Shown piece by piece: positions 19,801 through 26,568 of a stretch of 26,568 nt of DNA. This DNA is from a virus. The stretch's first letter is position 1; each line of letters starts with the position of its first letter. The stretch covers positions 1 through 26,568 of the IMG/VR virus record IMGVR_UViG_3300031857_001172. One strand, given 5' to 3'. The notes under the pieces are model-generated. The model did not search any database, was not told the origin of the DNA, and worked only from the letters and a program-made list of their open reading frames with translations. A program made the translations under genes and the position numbers.

Positions 19801-22034
19801 CCTGAACCTGTTTTAGAACTAAAAGTGACTGTACTTGTGACTCCACTTAAAGTGATAAAATTACAAGTCCAAATCTTATTACGTACTTCTACATCTGTAT
19901 CACCGGCAAAGATAATAGTTGCACCATCATACAATACTGAATTAACTCCGTCTGGTTTAAAATTAGGTTGTCCGGCAACTTCGTTAAATGCATCTGTAGC
20001 AGAGAAGTTGATGAAACTTGTATTTGGTTTGGCAACAGTACCTGATTGGTATAATTTTAAATTAGGGTAAAACTCGATGATTGGTCGCTTTGCTCTCTTA
20101 TCTGGGTTACCTAAGGCCTCTGTACTTATGGGACTAACTAAACTTTTTTCAATTACAGTGTTTAGTACATCAACATGAAACCAGCGATTACTGCGACTCC
20201 ATGCATTCTTATTAAAACTATTTCTTGCGATAGTTATGTAATCAGGTGATAATGGATAGAATAATGTTTCTCCCCATGGAAAACTATCAAACGGTTCTCC
20301 ATCAAAAGGTGAGGTGTAAGGTGTACCAAATGGTTCAGGAATATCAAAGTTGTCAACTGGTAATAGTTGTATGCTAGCACCTACGCCCTCTACATAGTAT
20401 TGACCTTGTGCATATATTTCTGGAAAAACATTTCCAGAAAATTGAACTTTTAATCCATTAGTAAATTTAATATCGTTTGGACTAGTATATACTTTCTTAC
20501 CTAATATTTGATTAATATCAATAATATCAGTACTCACACCATCTATCAAACGTATTAAACCAACTTTTTCTGAGTTAGAGCCATCTTGGTAATATAAAGT
20601 ATCTAACGATGCTGTTAAATTAGGTATCAAAATGATATCGCTATAACTGTTCTTTACAAACTTTCTACCAATATACTCTGTACCATAACGAATAGTCAAG
20701 TTTGTGTTGTCAGGTAATACACCTTCTTCTGTTAAACGAATAACATAATTATCTTCATCACCTAAGAAATTAATTTTATAATAGTGTTTGTTGATTTCAG
20801 TAGGTACTGCATCTTCTAATAAACCTTGATCCACTGTTCCCAACATTGTTCCGGTGTCAGTTGTTAGACCAATTACAGTACCATCAGGCTCGTTAGATAT
20901 GCTAAATGTAGTTGAACTATCAATTGTTTTTACATAGTATGTGCCGCCTGCATCAAGTCCGCCAATTGCAACGGTACCCATAGTAATTGTTTCATTCAAA
21001 CTTAAACTAGCAGTAGAATCACATGTTAGTAAGTCAGTACCAGCATTAGTGCTAGAAATTGTAACTGTTACAGTAGAGGTAAGTGTAGGATCATTTATAT
21101 CATATCCTTCACCAAAGAACTTGCTTATATATCCTAGTGTGCCTGGGGCTGTTCCATAAAACAAAAGTGTTTTATTTTGCAAGTCAAAAACATTGTCAAT
21201 AGATTCTATGCTATCTACACGTTGGCCATTAATTTGGTCAAATGACAATGTAGTTGCTATATCTATATCTAAGTTACCAGTATATACAAAGTCATTTTGT
21301 GCATCTGCACTTGGTACAGTAAATGTTATTGTTCCGTTATTTGTTCCGTTATTTTCTACACCGTATACTTCTCTGGTGCTTATATTTGGTCTAGCGTCAC
21401 TTACGCCACTTACGCCAGGTACTGATTGAATATAGAAATTACTAGGTTGGTCTACTACAAACTGATAGGTCCCGCCCCTAATCAATGTTATAATTGGATT
21501 GAGTTGATTTATTACATTTTCACCTGCCACAAATTCATATCCAATAGCTTTAGATGTTACTCCATAAGTCAATGATTTATACAATGTGGTATTGGTAATA
21601 GTCAATGCTTCAGGACCATTGGGCAACCAGTAATATTGGCTATGATTGATTAGTTTATCTAAATCAACAAAGCTATCCCAAGAATAAAATTGATTAGCGA
21701 ACAAATTATTATTGTTATCAGCATATCCACCTTGTAGTTTGATACTGTCTAAGAATCCAGGATATGTTAATAAGTCAACCGCAATCTTGGTATCTTTCTT
21801 TTTAAAAACTACTGTAGGTTCTAATTGATAATCAGTTCTAATTTTAGAAGGTTCTGTAAGATACTTGTCTCCGGAACTAATTCCGTAGCCAAATTTACTA
21901 CCAATATATCCTTGTATTTTTTTGAAATCAGGCTGTTGTACTAGCTGGTCTAGTGTAGCAGATAAAAACTGGTTGTTAGTCCTAGTCTTAAATATATCCG
22001 GTAAGAAATCAATTGTTCTAACTTTTGTTACCAT
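4803..22034 (-). CDS. Giant multi-domain baseplate-like virion protein (5743 residues, T4 gene 7 position)
   Basis: One frame of 5743 codons without a stop; AGGT seven bases before the ATG fixes the start. Gene order (gp25, gp6, this, fibres) puts it where T4 has gp7 (1032 residues), so a peripheral baseplate wedge role is likely but inferred. The N-terminus ([59 protein letters not shown]) and blocks such as PTKLGLYP (about residue 1300), [17 protein letters not shown] (about 1570) and [14 protein letters not shown] (about 3640) resemble, from memory, large structural proteins of marine T4-like phages. Other visible modules: 'GL..G.....NG.Y' strands near 730-800, 2227-2285 and 5305-5365; seven FG-GAP-like repeats at 2360-3083; Asp-box-like repeats at 4610-4960; G-T-Y-x-V modules at 4245-4370 and 5434-5500; a MASTTGI module near 4090-4160; two E.I.Y...RG modules near 3740-3790 and 5650-5710. 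No enzyme active site, signal peptide or membrane segment was recognised. Mass is roughly 0.6 MDa. Confidence 0.9.
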   Translation of the reverse strand: MVTKVRTIDFLPDIFKTRTNNQFLSATLDQLVQQPDFKKIQGYIGSKFGYGISSGDKYLTEPSKIRTDYQLEPTVVFKKKDTKIAVDLLTYPGFLDSIKLQGGYADNNNNLFANQFYSWDSFVDLDKLINHSQYYWLPNGPEALTITNTTLYKSLTYGVTSKAIGYEFVAGENVINQLNPIITLIRGGTYQFVVDQPSNFYIQSVPGVSGVSDARPNISTREVYGVENNGTNNGTITFTVPSADAQNDFVYTGNLDIDIATTLSFDQINGQRVDSIESIDNVFDLQNKTLLFYGTAPGTLGYISKFFGEGYDINDPTLTSTVTVTISSTNAGTDLLTCDSTASLSLNETITMGTVAIGGLDAGGTYYVKTIDSSTTFSISNEPDGTVIGLTTDTGTMLGTVDQGLLEDAVPTEINKHYYKINFLGDEDNYVIRLTEEGVLPDNTNLTIRYGTEYIGRKFVKNSYSDIILIPNLTASLDTLYYQDGSNSEKVGLIRLIDGVSTDIIDINQILGKKVYTSPNDIKFTNGLKVQFSGNVFPEIYAQGQYYVEGVGASIQLLPVDNFDIPEPFGTPYTSPFDGEPFDSFPWGETLFYPLSPDYITIARNSFNKNAWSRSNRWFHVDVLNTVIEKSLVSPISTEALGNPDKRAKRPIIEFYPNLKLYQSGTVAKPNTSFINFSATDAFNEVAGQPNFKPDGVNSVLYDGATIIFAGDTDVEVRNKIWTCNFITLSGVTSTVTFSSKTGSGPYIVTLNIPTQLTPPALGVTYTVSGNSNELYNGNYVAVGSSLNTVTLEYDTNPGVFSNSQPTLIQPAPVISLAKADDGDVSYNEQTVITQGYVYQGKSFYFDGTNWIQAQFKERVNQPPLFDIFDSNSISFGDRDFYPSTDFEGCTLFQYAIGTGADDIVLGFPIKYSSFNNLGDISFEVSLNTQTFNYDSSGISVTEVVNSGYVYDYSTRTDYVRNVGWETAPGESFQYQVFEKTYNATPISPEFTLDVAIKDQTTTPWPVIVVYVDNARISNSSFAVITTDTTTTVTLSTPPLMGTKVVIMLYSDQTSITGYYQIPSNLDHNPFNSEVTTINSGDIRGHYKSICNNAPGFEGLAFGANNYRDIGNVVPYGMRIIQNSAPLVNASAFLRNNSNNFFDALSYNANEYIKFKNLLINTLVNNEYTSLQTSAYILDDVMSKISEVRINTNPFFWSDMLPSKNATVTNTYTFKTDISTSIFNLSRIYNFTEANYYSVLVYLTRRIGRAITTTQLVRGVDYEVSETEKSLTITKDLINNDVIVIKEYDQTYGSFVPNTPTKLGLYPATIPSVILDSTYIPDTYFIRGHDGSYNKLYGKYENGALTDYRDSVLLEFETRIFNNLKISAKIPINYDEIVPGEFRDVGISYENFRNMYSTQFLNWIGQNRIDYKEHLFSSTNPFTFNYNKSVYKNSKKVITQGSWRGIYLWFYDTTNPALAPWEMLGLTDKPTWWDSRYGIAPYTSENTYMWTDISNGYIWNDGDPYINENRIRPDLLNIIPVDSNGNLLSPFDFLLNAYNSNDFDNPWTVGDVGPAEFSYLRSSTWPFDLMRLAALLKPAKFFALGIDVDKYKFNTEFNQYLYNNRYRDSISNLVVYGAGTSVHSYINWLVDYLYQFGIDGSTSITTLIKNLDVRLSYRLAGFSDKDLLNFYVEKGTPNSKNNSLLIPDDSYSVLLYDNQPSDTIVYSSVIVQKTQTGYKVFGNSQNRTYFTAQIPITNGLYDTFTIDGLSVQVPKNYYPRTILIPYGHEFNTITELCEFIRGHGLYLTSQGLQFTDIENGIELTWDQMILEMLYWVKTGWDYGSSINVNPNARNIFVSKENNIVQPLTIQRENFVLNQNLLPIATSDLFINRNGVDFNIKSLNEGDSMSFFRANLSSMEHVVVFDNVTVFNDVIYNLITGLRQQRIYVKGSKSAEWNGLVNASGYIINQDNIELWQENVKYTKGTIVRFKNDYYIAENIVILPSATFDYTQWSKTSYDDIQKGLLPNPSTRAYEATMFYDTTNPNLENDNDLLSASLIGFRPRTYFADANFSDATQVNLYKNMIPVKGTVDSVTKLQGINLQQNSLNYEVHENWAIKAGEFGGLLNQNFIEVTLNEAELTGNPSIISIVQDEPVIGAEQSVPLYKIKNYGRPIASTNILPTLDYTYQEKLPSAGYVNIDDVTEIAYSIGTLADSSIGSIYKNEYIWVAEKDNTWQIYTPVSTGALVVNVINNLNDTVTVVFNKPHGLLKNQSIGILNFDPLINGFHTINEVINLTSLVVSTTLTPSTTSISGKGLSYLLQSQRVITARDIDALPLLNAEYSVNKVWVDANTNGTWTVYEKTNNYPTPGTQISHIGSNTTFGTAVAHIPNVGYFVSDLGEGKLYHYAISSSGFFYLRNTIDEGGNFGTSITRSNDLIIVSSPDDILSQIFVYRIPPATNINSIILEQVISIFGGRVGDAMDISGDSNILYLGAKNDNTALAFQRDKTLTYTSSGLVLGAATLLDKTYFVCSGNCLSPNPTLLEGQRVNFVTSYTSIGSTISSTVSAGDYYFVCTGDQRSDLANGDKVTFTNNGPASTRLYTIASEAYDPGSNTTTFYTVEMADATVNVGQTVYKITFSEEAVYTVITATYNSTTNKTTFYVIEPIQYSAPSGSYVYIASVNFSLVGSISPPMVAAGDQFSYSLATNYDGSKLFAGAPYTDYSLSLPNTGIAYMYDRLVENIEVQYDQRPDEFYIIILAFNPTNQTRIYINGVLLATNKYVVILNFVIIGTIGMYAGDIVTISSAQFVLTQQIYGYDNLNELRPGELFGYSVDCNTFGSEVIIGSPFDVTDSLKEGAVYRFTNGGKRFGIMTGLIATNVTSPFYILINGYRVTIPAGNAATVANAINSFNITNTFAYSTQDGRLVIRLRDINLGPINNKLNIGVFNGNDLYELGFTDYIKSQVIQDPHLQTRTQFGYAVKFNDENSFVVSAPANDRYISTTFDFSNDNNIKNDTVFDNNLTTFQDVSSNAGSVYMYDYIQSYDESLLNIGKYIYAQSCNDIAMDYGAQPMYGTALAFNDNVVMVGTPNFKPLTTKGKVLVFTNESGIPNWHSYRESDPIVDVEKIQKVSLYNNTNNENLIGLDYVDPLQGKLLGTVAEHLDYISSTDPAGYNGPQLRVGNIVWTKDHLGKLWFNTTTTRFMNYHQDDVVYNSKYWGTVFPGSTVTVYSWIESDVSPAFYTGPGVPYDIGTYSVTLVTDSNNNLIPKYYFWVRNTNRLFSLQGKTLSDSILERYIADPKNSGIAFFAPLKQNTYAFYNAQEYVNDVSTNLHLGYGNSANGPSGHLEFELIRSEYPSDFLSGFPNRDKGYNDPVGLYDRLLDSISGTDETGATVPDPTLPKLLQIGVSVRPRQSLFINRLEALRNYLEYANSVIALYPILEFGNTTFLVAQGDTFNTINYWEKIYWWAEGYSDSTRAALDVAIYTDLLTLTEATEGLIVGVASNSQGNREVYIYTDSTWVRIGVQNGTLKFLPTLWNYQKYKTGFGDSFSGESFDFFPSTETRYIVRALNEQIYVGPLFEHRNKSLILLFEYIQSENIESQNYLPWLTKTSFADVNYSVRELTTNQKFQRDNQSLLEGYINEFKPYHVVVKEFYLQYNKTDVFEGDFTDYDLPAFYNSEIGRFVSPQLLYGLSSPPDDTTPVYASYPDEFPEDSPIWSSAEYSQWFASYGTLIKNIPNTPICNVAKFMSSVDIEIYIDSAEGIPVAGTVQIEDEIIGYTVVDRVHKILSGISRGVNNTVPVDHYAGIPIIMDLPGIVVLDSGSQYADIPTVTAYVDTTIYPAPKREAKLVALMSDDKVIGVDIIDSGEGYVVIPEIVFSSSYEETSEFFRINFVDNTIQLLSTNFVTGQLVYSQGISTNGVNMIPDGYYYINSTQISALLFAFTGNASLVSFYKTYDDSIYGTNRVQFTNETLMSNDYTHTVSIRARAIPTMNSSKVRTMATTLKFDRTSYRARIKPWVAGEYYSSPYLSIGNDASSPVKLQVAQPTSVITSAYYSGGSGTNASFRVYNVLLGGTYDADVINPGANYVVGDVIRIIPNVISSLSPLFGYPSTAQLAGSIVKDATIINMASTTGITVGDYITGYGIPYDTVVVSIDINTNIIISNPATETDTTLLLFLTGYIPNDCLITVESIGAGGEISTISIAGTAIDANLSSLQGAVLPINTLSDVNGQAIVNVTYTLGLLPGQVYGGNMYFYRVHSGYTYDDTGKNFTASITGTTMTVTAIEDGSSLVVGDSVYGINVPSGTVISAFLSASGGTGTYTVNTSSGIVTASINATTLTVTGVTAGTLKNNQVISGSGVTAGTYIVSQISGSLGGIGTYTVSTTQSVASTTITATITASGFNTSGGAIIKIYRPRFNPKIIDNLYYIKIVNSGYIYSVGDVIVIAGSLLGGVDIINDAKIVVGLTVNGGSIFSANVNGIAVGEFGQYFVKPTSDNELAIYADALLTVPVSYSSFIWDGSGEDYAYLPEPIGSSYAYGYDISSVVSYAGVIWQCIEANNDTEFTPTHWYPLLSSDSALNALDRIEAYYEPTVGMPGKDAQQLVKGISYPNNVYYGNAFAPEDELPLDFIVRDEPFYPTGVNVKAVVYNGTTIVAACDATDHSLVLVYNETGTWNSYKIASVSLGITDITYNSDDDVYVITSTNELMPILVSFDAVLWVTLGQFTAFDSIEFGAGGFDSTEISAPNVPMNSVLYVNGIYFSAGNTILRSTDALAWTQVYAFASRLNNTINDIAYIDIPAFTGYIGVGLGYQVISGQGTSSPTISEVSRVVTSINGTTVWDLQPTLDTVGFNGVAASSTLVAVVGDEATVWYSNNTNNWVQGTISGPAVTANLNSVARGGSLFVAVGDKIGSSSTDIALIIYSSNGITWTQATGGSVPTRNLNSVYYSGGYFYAVGEENVILRSNNGINWVDLSNLQVDDPYYVVQGNDFLYGYGPEELVAGVVTDTLSMYVNTAPGAYWNLGNDGSIWYKHTGFNMVSTVTKPNLNLEINFDNVVVNPTRMSVFIIDDVTNDSYRIYENTTTGTFTYTYSIDWYNQIITINQSLPAGKSIMIEMYEVGNGKELIRSNSKYTPIRVDEDTGWSCFIFDIEYEEIVNDPLVYVSVAGGTLNKLEYNVDYIISYTYTNFMKLLFLNTTLDPNTDYVSFSIVGNSRTDYNLTQYGYSIPETQVFLGSDIVPVNGFALDDSLTTLTGDNIDNSIVEVNGQRLIPPNLTGAEYTFASVSGTNYLQITATPASTDVIAITTFYDTERQFLTTADYTGGTGINVTAISYVDHSKTPMEVTFTSDPGFVDTDIIRIDDVSGTSGINNMTYYVDKISATLYNLYTDIGLTTPVVGPDFGGYTGGGYAWLDSSTIQIPTPATPGHMEPPILPDMTYTDGSRTWFTINGQRLNPQHLRFSTSASFTGSISGTTLTVTAIASGLINIGQEIFGSSISPNTYIVGMISGVGGIGTYEVDISQTVASSAITTSVDNKLSIFANLDTTDLLLVTSMVTGASPNSMSFNYSINKYSEASIYRANPQDGSWLTQEFELNDDTMHFYNVSNLVETFTTSVNVVTVGLNTYARVQCDINEIKEVLVYNVTVGQNIDSTNYGIILLDGKPTVLFTGGVTAGDLVRITLTVGNIVEIEGERIKFDYIDTVNNTITGLTRGIQGTSSARTHSQYAIGYGINNARKLSEAGYNSTWNSENIVTYGDPLQISDTTYAKFLQSRN
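5535..5745 (-). repeat. Third copy of the G-T-Y-x-V protein module in the giant gene
   Basis: Encodes [14 protein letters not shown], then [19 protein letters not shown], then [20 protein letters not shown]. It follows the same order as the tandem pair at 8925-9300, about 1100 residues earlier in the protein. Such units are common strand-rich decorations in phage virion proteins. Confidence 0.6.
7140..8220 (-). other. Asp-box/BNR-like repeat domain in the giant protein
   Basis: Encodes about residues 4605-4960. Five short motifs of Asp-box type recur at irregular spacing: SFDAVLW, STDALAW, SNNTNNW, SSNGITW and SNNGINW. Each follows a strand such as ILVSFD, TILRSTD, LIIYSSN or VILRSNN and is preceded by hydrophobic strands ([18 protein letters not shown]). 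This is the pattern of BNR or YCF48-like beta-propellers. Five visible motifs leave the blade number open. Such propellers often bind glycans, but no sialidase arginine triad or acid residue was identified. Confidence 0.6.
8925..9300 (-). repeat. Tandem pair of G-T-Y-x-V protein modules in the giant gene
   Basis: Two adjacent units of about 60 residues. The first has [32 protein letters not shown] and [13 protein letters not shown]. The second has [33 protein letters not shown] and [19 protein letters not shown]. The units line up along their full length and recur once more downstream. They are probably small beta domains acting as spacers or surface decorations. Confidence 0.7.
9560..9770 (-). 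other. MASTTGI module in the giant protein
   Basis: Encodes [23 protein letters not shown] and NIIISNPA, about 70 residues. It matches the segment inserted into the 403-residue fibre protein (1344-1562) in order and spacing, so two genes of the same virion region carry the same mobile protein module. Confidence 0.6.
12785..14960 (-). other. Seven FG-GAP-like repeats forming a probable beta-propeller in the giant protein
   Basis: Encodes about residues 2360-3083. Seven repeats follow the pattern aromatic-G-x-A/S-hydrophobic, a polar turn, a hydrophobic strand ending G/S-A/T/S-P, then V/A-Y-x-F/Y. They begin at FGTAVA (2360), FGTSIT (2405), RVGDAMD (about 2455), QFSYSLA (about 2677), LFGYSVD (about 2805), QFGYAVK (about 2953) and MYGTALA (3048). 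The clearest second halves are LFAGAPYTD with [15 protein letters not shown] with [15 protein letters not shown] with SVYMYDY, and VMVGTPNF with KVLVFTN. Repeats 3 and 4 are separated by about 200 residues of inserted strand-rich modules. Integrin-type FG-GAP repeats usually come in sevens, which fits. No clear DxDxDG calcium loop is seen. Confidence 0.65.
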
Positions 22035-22041
22035 TATTATT

Positions 22042-22045
22042 ACCT
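22042..22045 (-). promoter_or_regulatory. Ribosome-binding site (AGGT) for the giant gene
   Basis: AGGT lies seven bases before the ATG in the 17-base gap after gp6. This gap has no ATAAATA octamer, so the giant gene depends on read-through from the gp6 transcript unless it has a promoter inside gp6. Confidence 0.5.
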
Positions 22046-22051
22046 ATAAAA

Positions 22052-25000
22052 TTAACTTGTTGGTTGTAGTTCGCTTGGAGTAAGAGCAGTTATAACTGTA
22101 ATATCAGTTGCTTGTGCCGCACTTACAAAAATCTCATATGGAGCACTATGTATCTCGTACAAATCTCCAAAACTTAATGTATTGTCATTTGGTACTAGGA
22201 CGACTGAACTAACTAAGTCACCTATTTGTGAATGCAGATACGCACTCAATTCACTAAAATAGAATGTATCTCCAAAGTCCCAATTATCAATGCTGAAATA
22301 CGTATTAATTTCTGACAGTACGGTTGTACGTATTTCACTATCGCTTGCTGTGGTAGTGGCAGATTTTATCACCTTGATTGTTGCACGTAATTGCGGCACT
22401 GCCTTATCACCAAACAAAGGTTTAAATCTAGCACTGTTAAGTATGACACTATCTGATAACATTTTATACTCGTTTACTTTACTGTATGCAGTAGTTAAGT
22501 CATTGATACTAGGTCTAGTAGGTTCTTCTAGTGTACCAGTAGTATCACGAATCCAATTAGTGTAGGCAGTATAATAACTTTGACTTAACACATATAAATC
22601 AATAATGTTAGTTGTACCTGGATCAATTCTAGTTGTGTCACCTGAAATATGTTTATACTGGAAGTATAATCCTTGACGACCTGTTTTTACTGTGTATGTT
22701 GTTTGCAATTCTAAATTAACAATATTTGCTGAGGTAGTATCATTAACTGACTTATAGAATTTACCTTCTAAAACTGCATAGTAAACTTGCCCAACAGGAT
22801 ATTCATATTTAATAATTCCAATATCAGCTTGCGTACCGTATGCATATACAATATCAGTTGAAGGGACCATTTCATAACGTGATAACAAATTTGCATCAGT
22901 TACACGTTGGAAGAATACAAAGTTTTGTAGATTTCTAGTGCCAGGTACATATCCAGTCACATCTATGAAGAAGTCCGGATTCTTTAAACTACCCACTGTA
23001 GTTAAATCTGCTGTGCTAACTTCTACACTAAAGTCATCTACATATCCATCTGCCTCTACAGTTTGCCCAATTACACTTAATTTGATATCACGAGGATATG
23101 GAAAATTATAATTAGGTTGTGTATTACATTTTAAAATGCTAATGAAGTCTTGCAATAACTTACCGGTTGCAGGGTCATATATTACTTTGTCCCTGTCAAA
23201 TGTAAATCTGACATCGTACACACTACCAAAATAATATTTTACGCTATGCCATGCTACTAGATATCTATTATATCCTAAACTTTGAAATCTTACAAAATAA
23301 TTATTAGCCGAGTAACTACTAGTTGCCCAACGTTCTTGATTTGCTAATAAACTATTATTATATACTAGTGAAAAATTTTGATTCAAACGAATTTTAGTAA
23401 CACACTCTTGTATTAATTCTGTACCCAATGAATTTGTAAAGCTAGGTATAATGACACTTAATATTGCTCCGTCAGGAATTAAATTTGTTAATGTTACTGG
23501 ACCCAAACCAGTATCTAAGTTGCCGTCACCGCCATTATATCCATCGCCAACAACACTTGATACACTAGTCCAAATAGATTGTAAATCACTTGGTAATGGT
23601 AAACCAGCAACAAGTCTATTGTCTGGTCCAAAGTAATAACCACTCGGTGCAACAAATCCTAATAAAGCACCTTCAGTAACATACTTTACATTACCGGACG
23701 AATATACACCAACTGAGATAGGTAAAGTTGTGTAAAAATATCCCGTTGACTCGCCTGATTGGTTACTGGATTGATTCCAATATACTGCTTCATCGTTTAC
23801 TAGATATCTAGGATAAGCCTGAGTATAGTATTGATATGTTCTTTCACCACCTAATACACTGGGTAAATATTCTGTTAAAAAGTTTACAATATCATTTGTG
23901 GTGCTAGCAGTAAAAATAGTCACACCATCATTGATATCTTCATACAGTCCGCCATCATCTGCAAAATCATTTGTGCTGGAATATTTTGCACTTGGATCTA
24001 ACAAATCAAAATTGCGACTGGTGCCTACACTACTACGATTAATAGCTTTGCTTTTAATAATTGAACTGTATAATGTGAATGGGAAATTATTATAATCTTC
24101 ACCATTAACCATACGATTTTGTGTGTAGTAACGTTGTGGGGCACGTTCTTTAATATCAGCAATTGTCTCACGTGCTTGTGCAGTACTTACCGGAAGTTGT
24201 AAATCAAGCGTCATTGTTACTGTCTCTTGTCTTCCAGTACGACTTAAATAATTTAAAGACAATGTAATACTTTGGAATTCGCTTGGGTCGATTGTATATG
24301 TCAATCCATTACCAGAACGAACATAACTTATAAAAGAACCAACTGGTATTTCGCTGAACACACCATCACCAAATACATATGTTACTTGGTCATTGGTTCT
24401 AGAGTTTACGCTAAAAACTTTTTTGCCACTAGTTAATTTTTGTAAACTTCCATTTTCATAAACACTATCTACTTGTTTCCATCTACTGTATTGTCCAGTA
24501 GTTGAGTTAATTTCATATAACCATGTGTCAGTATTATTAACACCTTGAATATCAATATCTACTATCTGATTACTAATTTGCTCAGGTACATTAAATGAAT
24601 ATGTCTTTAATGCTCCTTGCTTAAAATATAAGAAAAACCCTGTATTAGGACTGCCATAACCCAATTTATCATTTCTATATAATAAATTAAAAACATTTGA
24701 GTTACCAGGAGGTATTTCATACACTGAATCACTATCTACGCTGGTTACGCTAACTGCTTCAAAATTCATTGAATTGCCATCAACAGTAGCTGTAAACGGA
24801 ATTACCGGTACATCGCCAGTTGGTAACAATATGCTATATTCGTCAGTCTTAATATTCAACAATACATTTGTATTTCCGGGTTTTCCGATACGTTGTGTAT
24901 CTATAAGAGCGGCGTTAATGATAGTATTAAACTGTTCTTGCCAATTTGGGTTTGCCGGGTCATTCCATAATACAGTAAGATTACTCAAACTTAAGTTAGT

Positions 25001-25396
25001 TACATCTCGTATTTGTTCTGAAGTGCTAATGGATGTAATCTTTACATACCCCTGGCCAGCAATATTTCTTTTAGGTGTATATCCTACTAGGTTAGCTAAC
25101 TTGATTACGCTGTCCCTACGTTCAGCAGTATCAATAAAATTCTCACGTGCATTCAAATCGCCCCTAAAACTTAGGGCTTGACCCATATATGCGATAACGT
25201 CCATTAAAGCAGAAAATTCACTGCTTTCAATATAGTCATTGAATGTTTCTGGGTAGTATAAGCGAAGGTAATCTACAAATGTCTTACGCAGTGTTTCATA
25301 GTCATAACTCTGAAAATCAGCTTGACTATAGTTTTTGTAGATTGATTTCCAATCATTTACACCAAAAATACTTGATTGTCTTGAACTTGTGGCCAT
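22052..25396 (-). CDS. 6: Baseplate wedge protein gp6-like (1114 residues)
   Basis: T4 gp6 forms the dimeric inner core of the baseplate wedge ring, holding gp7, gp25 and gp53 around the hub. The N-terminus is the conserved gp6 region: RKTFVDYLRLYYPETFNDYI (residues 38-57), SSEFSALMDVIAYMGQ, then ENFIDTAERRDSVIKLANLV and GYTPKR (to 110). The C-terminal part (about 985-1114) has SVILNSARFKPLFGDKAVPQ, IRTTVLSEINTYFSIDNWDF and FSELSAYLHSQIGDLVSSVV, also typical of gp6/gpJ-type wedge proteins. It is much longer than T4 gp6 (660 residues); the extra length lies in a strand-rich middle. It follows gp25 by 60 bases, with a late-promoter-like octamer 21 bases before the ATG and only a weak purine-rich ribosome-binding site (AAGAGA). 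Upstream gp25 supports the assignment strongly. Confidence 0.93.
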   Translation of the reverse strand: MATSSRQSSIFGVNDWKSIYKNYSQADFQSYDYETLRKTFVDYLRLYYPETFNDYIESSEFSALMDVIAYMGQALSFRGDLNARENFIDTAERRDSVIKLANLVGYTPKRNIAGQGYVKITSISTSEQIRDVTNLSLSNLTVLWNDPANPNWQEQFNTIINAALIDTQRIGKPGNTNVLLNIKTDEYSILLPTGDVPVIPFTATVDGNSMNFEAVSVTSVDSDSVYEIPPGNSNVFNLLYRNDKLGYGSPNTGFFLYFKQGALKTYSFNVPEQISNQIVDIDIQGVNNTDTWLYEINSTTGQYSRWKQVDSVYENGSLQKLTSGKKVFSVNSRTNDQVTYVFGDGVFSEIPVGSFISYVRSGNGLTYTIDPSEFQSITLSLNYLSRTGRQETVTMTLDLQLPVSTAQARETIADIKERAPQRYYTQNRMVNGEDYNNFPFTLYSSIIKSKAINRSSVGTSRNFDLLDPSAKYSSTNDFADDGGLYEDINDGVTIFTASTTNDIVNFLTEYLPSVLGGERTYQYYTQAYPRYLVNDEAVYWNQSSNQSGESTGYFYTTLPISVGVYSSGNVKYVTEGALLGFVAPSGYYFGPDNRLVAGLPLPSDLQSIWTSVSSVVGDGYNGGDGNLDTGLGPVTLTNLIPDGAILSVIIPSFTNSLGTELIQECVTKIRLNQNFSLVYNNSLLANQERWATSSYSANNYFVRFQSLGYNRYLVAWHSVKYYFGSVYDVRFTFDRDKVIYDPATGKLLQDFISILKCNTQPNYNFPYPRDIKLSVIGQTVEADGYVDDFSVEVSTADLTTVGSLKNPDFFIDVTGYVPGTRNLQNFVFFQRVTDANLLSRYEMVPSTDIVYAYGTQADIGIIKYEYPVGQVYYAVLEGKFYKSVNDTTSANIVNLELQTTYTVKTGRQGLYFQYKHISGDTTRIDPGTTNIIDLYVLSQSYYTAYTNWIRDTTGTLEEPTRPSINDLTTAYSKVNEYKMLSDSVILNSARFKPLFGDKAVPQLRATIKVIKSATTTASDSEIRTTVLSEINTYFSIDNWDFGDTFYFSELSAYLHSQIGDLVSSVVLVPNDNTLSFGDLYEIHSAPYEIFVSAAQATDITVITALTPSELQPTS

Positions 25397-25417
25397 ACGT
25401 TTATTCTCTTAATAATG

Positions 25418-25425
25418 TATTTATC
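25418..25425 (-). promoter_or_regulatory. T4-late-promoter-like octamer (GATAAATA) before gp6
   Basis: GATAAATA lies in the 60-base gap after gp25, 21 bases before the gp6 ATG. It differs from the T4 late consensus only at the first base. Placement and spacing match the copy before the 399-residue fibre gene. Confidence 0.6.
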
Positions 25426-25456
25426 ATAGAGGAAAACGTCGGTTTTTGTTAGCAGA

Positions 25457-25933
25457 TTACGAACGTGATACCCCTGGCATTAAAGATGATACACGTGCCA
25501 TCCCTGAATCAGTATCAAACATCACTGCCATTTGTTGAACTACATTAAATGGAGATATAGCAAATTCCATTTCAACCAAAATTCCATTATCTTGTGGATA
25601 TGAAATTACACTGTTAAGAAGCAATCTAGGGTCAAGGCCTGCAACTCTTTTCAATTCTCTCTCAATTTCTATTTGGGTATCTAGTGTATTTGGTTCATAT
25701 ACATAGCTCCATACTGTTGTGCCATATTGCGGTTTACCGGGTTTTTGTCCTTGTGGTATATTTAATGCATTTAAGAAATCTTGTATAACTAAGTCTTGGT
25801 CAACTATTCTAAATTTTTTGTTTACTCTTATTGGATTAGTGATAGAGCCAGAACCTCCGTCTACTCCCGAGGCAACTTGGCTCCTTCTAACCTGGTCAAT
25901 GTGTAATGTGCTAAATCCTATAAATGTTGCCAT
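25457..25933 (-). CDS. 25: Baseplate wedge protein gp25-like (158 residues)
   Basis: gp25 belongs to the GPW/gp25 family, a small wedge protein that contacts the sheath and is thought to start sheath assembly in contractile tails. The family pattern is visible: an N-terminal strand region (PIRVNKKFRIVDQD), then QDFLNALNIPQGQKPGKPQY followed by G (about 51-71), which matches the G.RP..P.FG turn. Next come IEIERELKRVAGLDPR (88-103), whose DPR corresponds to the conserved EPR motif, and the two final strands NSVISYPQDNGILVEMEFAI. It is slightly longer than T4 gp25 (132 residues), mainly at the N-terminus. AGGA lies six bases before the ATG. An octamer resembling the T4 late promoter overlaps the stop of the preceding gene. 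Confidence 0.92.
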   Translation of the reverse strand: MATFIGFSTLHIDQVRRSQVASGVDGGSGSITNPIRVNKKFRIVDQDLVIQDFLNALNIPQGQKPGKPQYGTTVWSYVYEPNTLDTQIEIERELKRVAGLDPRLLLNSVISYPQDNGILVEMEFAISPFNVVQQMAVMFDTDSGMARVSSLMPGVSRS

Positions 25934-25951
25934 AGTATATCCTAATAATAT

Positions 25952-25959
25952 TATTTATG
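25952..25959 (-). promoter_or_regulatory. T4-late-promoter-like octamer (CATAAATA) before gp25
   Basis: CATAAATA lies 18 bases before the gp25 ATG and contains the TAA stop of the preceding gene. Only the first base differs from TATAAATA. Confidence 0.55.
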
Positions 25960-26568
25960 CTGTTTGTCCTGCGTCACCGCTAGCAATTTTGCCTAGTTCT
26001 TCTCTTAGAGTTTGTACCTTCTGCATTGAGGCTTTATATGCTTCACTTGTTGTATCTACTTGCTCTTGTGTTCCTTTACCCTGACTTAAAGCATATTTTG
26101 CATCTGCGGCAGCTTTTCTTGTCACCCACATATTATCTTCTTCTTTTGCTATTTCAGCTTTTACTTTATCATATTCTTTTACTTGGTCAGCACTCAATGG
26201 TTTAGTAGGTATTTTAACTCCACCAAGATTTAATGGAGGAATCTTGTCATCACCCAATAATGATTTAGATTGTGCTAATATTCCACCAAAATCAAATGTG
26301 TTTGATGCAACAGTAGGTCCTTTAACTTCAACTGAGCCTGGGCTACCAACACTGGATATAGCCCCTTGAAACTCTGCGGCTGCTTCAGGATCTAGCCCAG
26401 TTGAAGCAAGTGCCTCAAGACCTCCTTTACTTGCTAGCGCAGGTTTAGCCCCGTTTGATGCCTCTTTAACACCTTTGCTGCCTTTAGAAATAGATCCGGC
26501 TAATTTCTTAACAGTAGCAACTAATCCTGCAACACTAGCTAATCCAACAGTTTTGCCTGCTATAACTA
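25955..26568 (-). CDS. C-terminal part of an Ala/Gly/Ser-rich protein upstream of gp25 (5' end outside window)
   Basis: The frame is open from the right edge for 203 codons; a TTG at 26257 is internal, not the start. I do not recognise the protein. The visible part begins VIAGKTVGLASVAGLVATVK, a hydrophobic helix-like stretch, followed by KLAGSISKGSKGVKEASNG and a flexible Ala/Ser/Gly region (ALASKGGLEALASTG, EAAAEFQGAISSV). A Pro-rich link follows (KIPPLNLGGVKIPTKP), then a charged helical segment (QVKEYDKVKAEIAKEEDNMW, ATRKAAADAK-like spacing, SMQKVQTLREELGKIAS) that could form a coiled coil. Its position before gp25 suggests a hub, spike or tape-associated protein. In related phages this position can hold hub, lysozyme or PAAR-type proteins, but none of their motifs can be seen in this fragment. 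Confidence 0.75.
   Translation of the reverse strand, partial: VIAGKTVGLASVAGLVATVKKLAGSISKGSKGVKEASNGAKPALASKGGLEALASTGLDPEAAAEFQGAISSVGSPGSVEVKGPTVASNTFDFGGILAQSKSLLGDDKIPPLNLGGVKIPTKPLSADQVKEYDKVKAEIAKEEDNMWVTRKAAADAKYALSQGKGTQEQVDTTSEAYKASMQKVQTLREELGKIASGDAGQTA

Noticed and set aside
4803-22034. Enzyme domains (lysozyme, sialidase, protease) in the giant protein
   Set aside because: No catalytic motif could be seen. The Asp-box-like motifs alone do not indicate sialidase activity because they are structural turns.
24774-25181. A plus-strand open frame of 135 codons opposite gp6
   Set aside because: It lies entirely inside the strongly supported gp6 coding region, has a composition typical of the reverse complement of Thr/Asn-rich coding sequence, and has no gene-like neighbours on that strand.
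25433-25446. Small inverted repeat AAAAC-GTCG-GTTTT between gp25 and gp6 as a terminator
   Set aside because: The stem is five base pairs with a single G-C pair and the following T tract is short. It is too weak to call a terminator, and a promoter-like octamer follows.
25719-26084. A plus-strand open frame of 121 codons with hydrophobic, Cys-rich translation
   Set aside because: It runs antisense across gp25, the gap and the upstream gene, all of which are supported; there is no ribosome-binding site and no known motif.
25955-26257. A separate 100-residue gene starting at TTG 26257
   Set aside because: The same frame is open without a stop to the right edge and reads as a plausible continuous protein, so the TTG is an internal Leu codon.
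1-26568. tRNA genes, CRISPR arrays, insertion sequences, attachment sites or a replication origin
   Set aside because: The coding density leaves no gap over 60 bases between genes, and no cloverleaf, spaced direct-repeat array, transposase or terminal inverted repeats were noticed on reading either strand.

Overview
The window reads as part of the virion-structure region of a large, AT-rich, T4-like tailed phage (a myovirus with a contractile tail), most likely from an aquatic bacterium. The T4-like assignment rests on three things. A GPW/gp25-type baseplate protein is followed directly by a clear T4 gp6-type baseplate wedge protein. Four intergenic gaps carry an [A/G/C]ATAAATA octamer resembling the T4 late promoter TATAAATA. 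All genes lie on the minus strand, tightly packed, with ATGA and TAATG overlaps. The aquatic assignment is inference from remembered similarity of the gp6, giant-protein and fibre N-termini to marine T4-like phages. No host genes, tRNAs, CRISPR arrays, insertion sequences or integration signals were seen, and no gap between genes exceeds 60 bases.

In the direction of transcription (right to left): (1) the C-terminal part of an Ala/Gly/Ser-rich protein with a charged helical tail, cut by the window edge; (2) gp25-like baseplate protein; (3) a gp6-like wedge protein of 1114 residues; (4) a single uninterrupted 5743-codon gene in the slot held by gene 7 in T4, encoding a giant multi-domain virion protein; (5) a 50-residue mini-protein overlapping (6) a 206-residue structural protein, both carrying a KIYDPN motif; (7) a 399-residue fibre-like protein with a C-terminal chaperone/autoprotease-like domain; (8, 9) two tandem paralogous fibre-like proteins of 317 and 403 residues; (10) a 101-residue protein of unknown function; (11) the N-terminus of a possible glycosyltransferase, cut by the left edge.

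The genes fit a baseplate-wedge module (gp25, gp6, giant protein, 206-residue protein) followed by a peripheral fibre/adhesin module. The octamers suggest separate late transcripts beginning at gp25, gp6, the mini-gene/206-residue pair, the 399-residue fibre gene and, more weakly, the 101-residue gene. The giant gene and the two paralogous fibre genes have no octamer of their own and are probably read from the transcript of the gene before them.

The most unusual element is the 17.2-kb gene. Its product (roughly 0.6 MDa at 110 Da per residue) has a phage-type N-terminal baseplate-like region. It also contains seven FG-GAP-like repeats that could form a seven-bladed beta-propeller, a second group of Asp-box/BNR-like repeats, three copies of a G-T-Y-x-V module, and a module shared with one of the downstream fibre proteins. 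It looks like a mosaic display or adhesion platform built into the baseplate.
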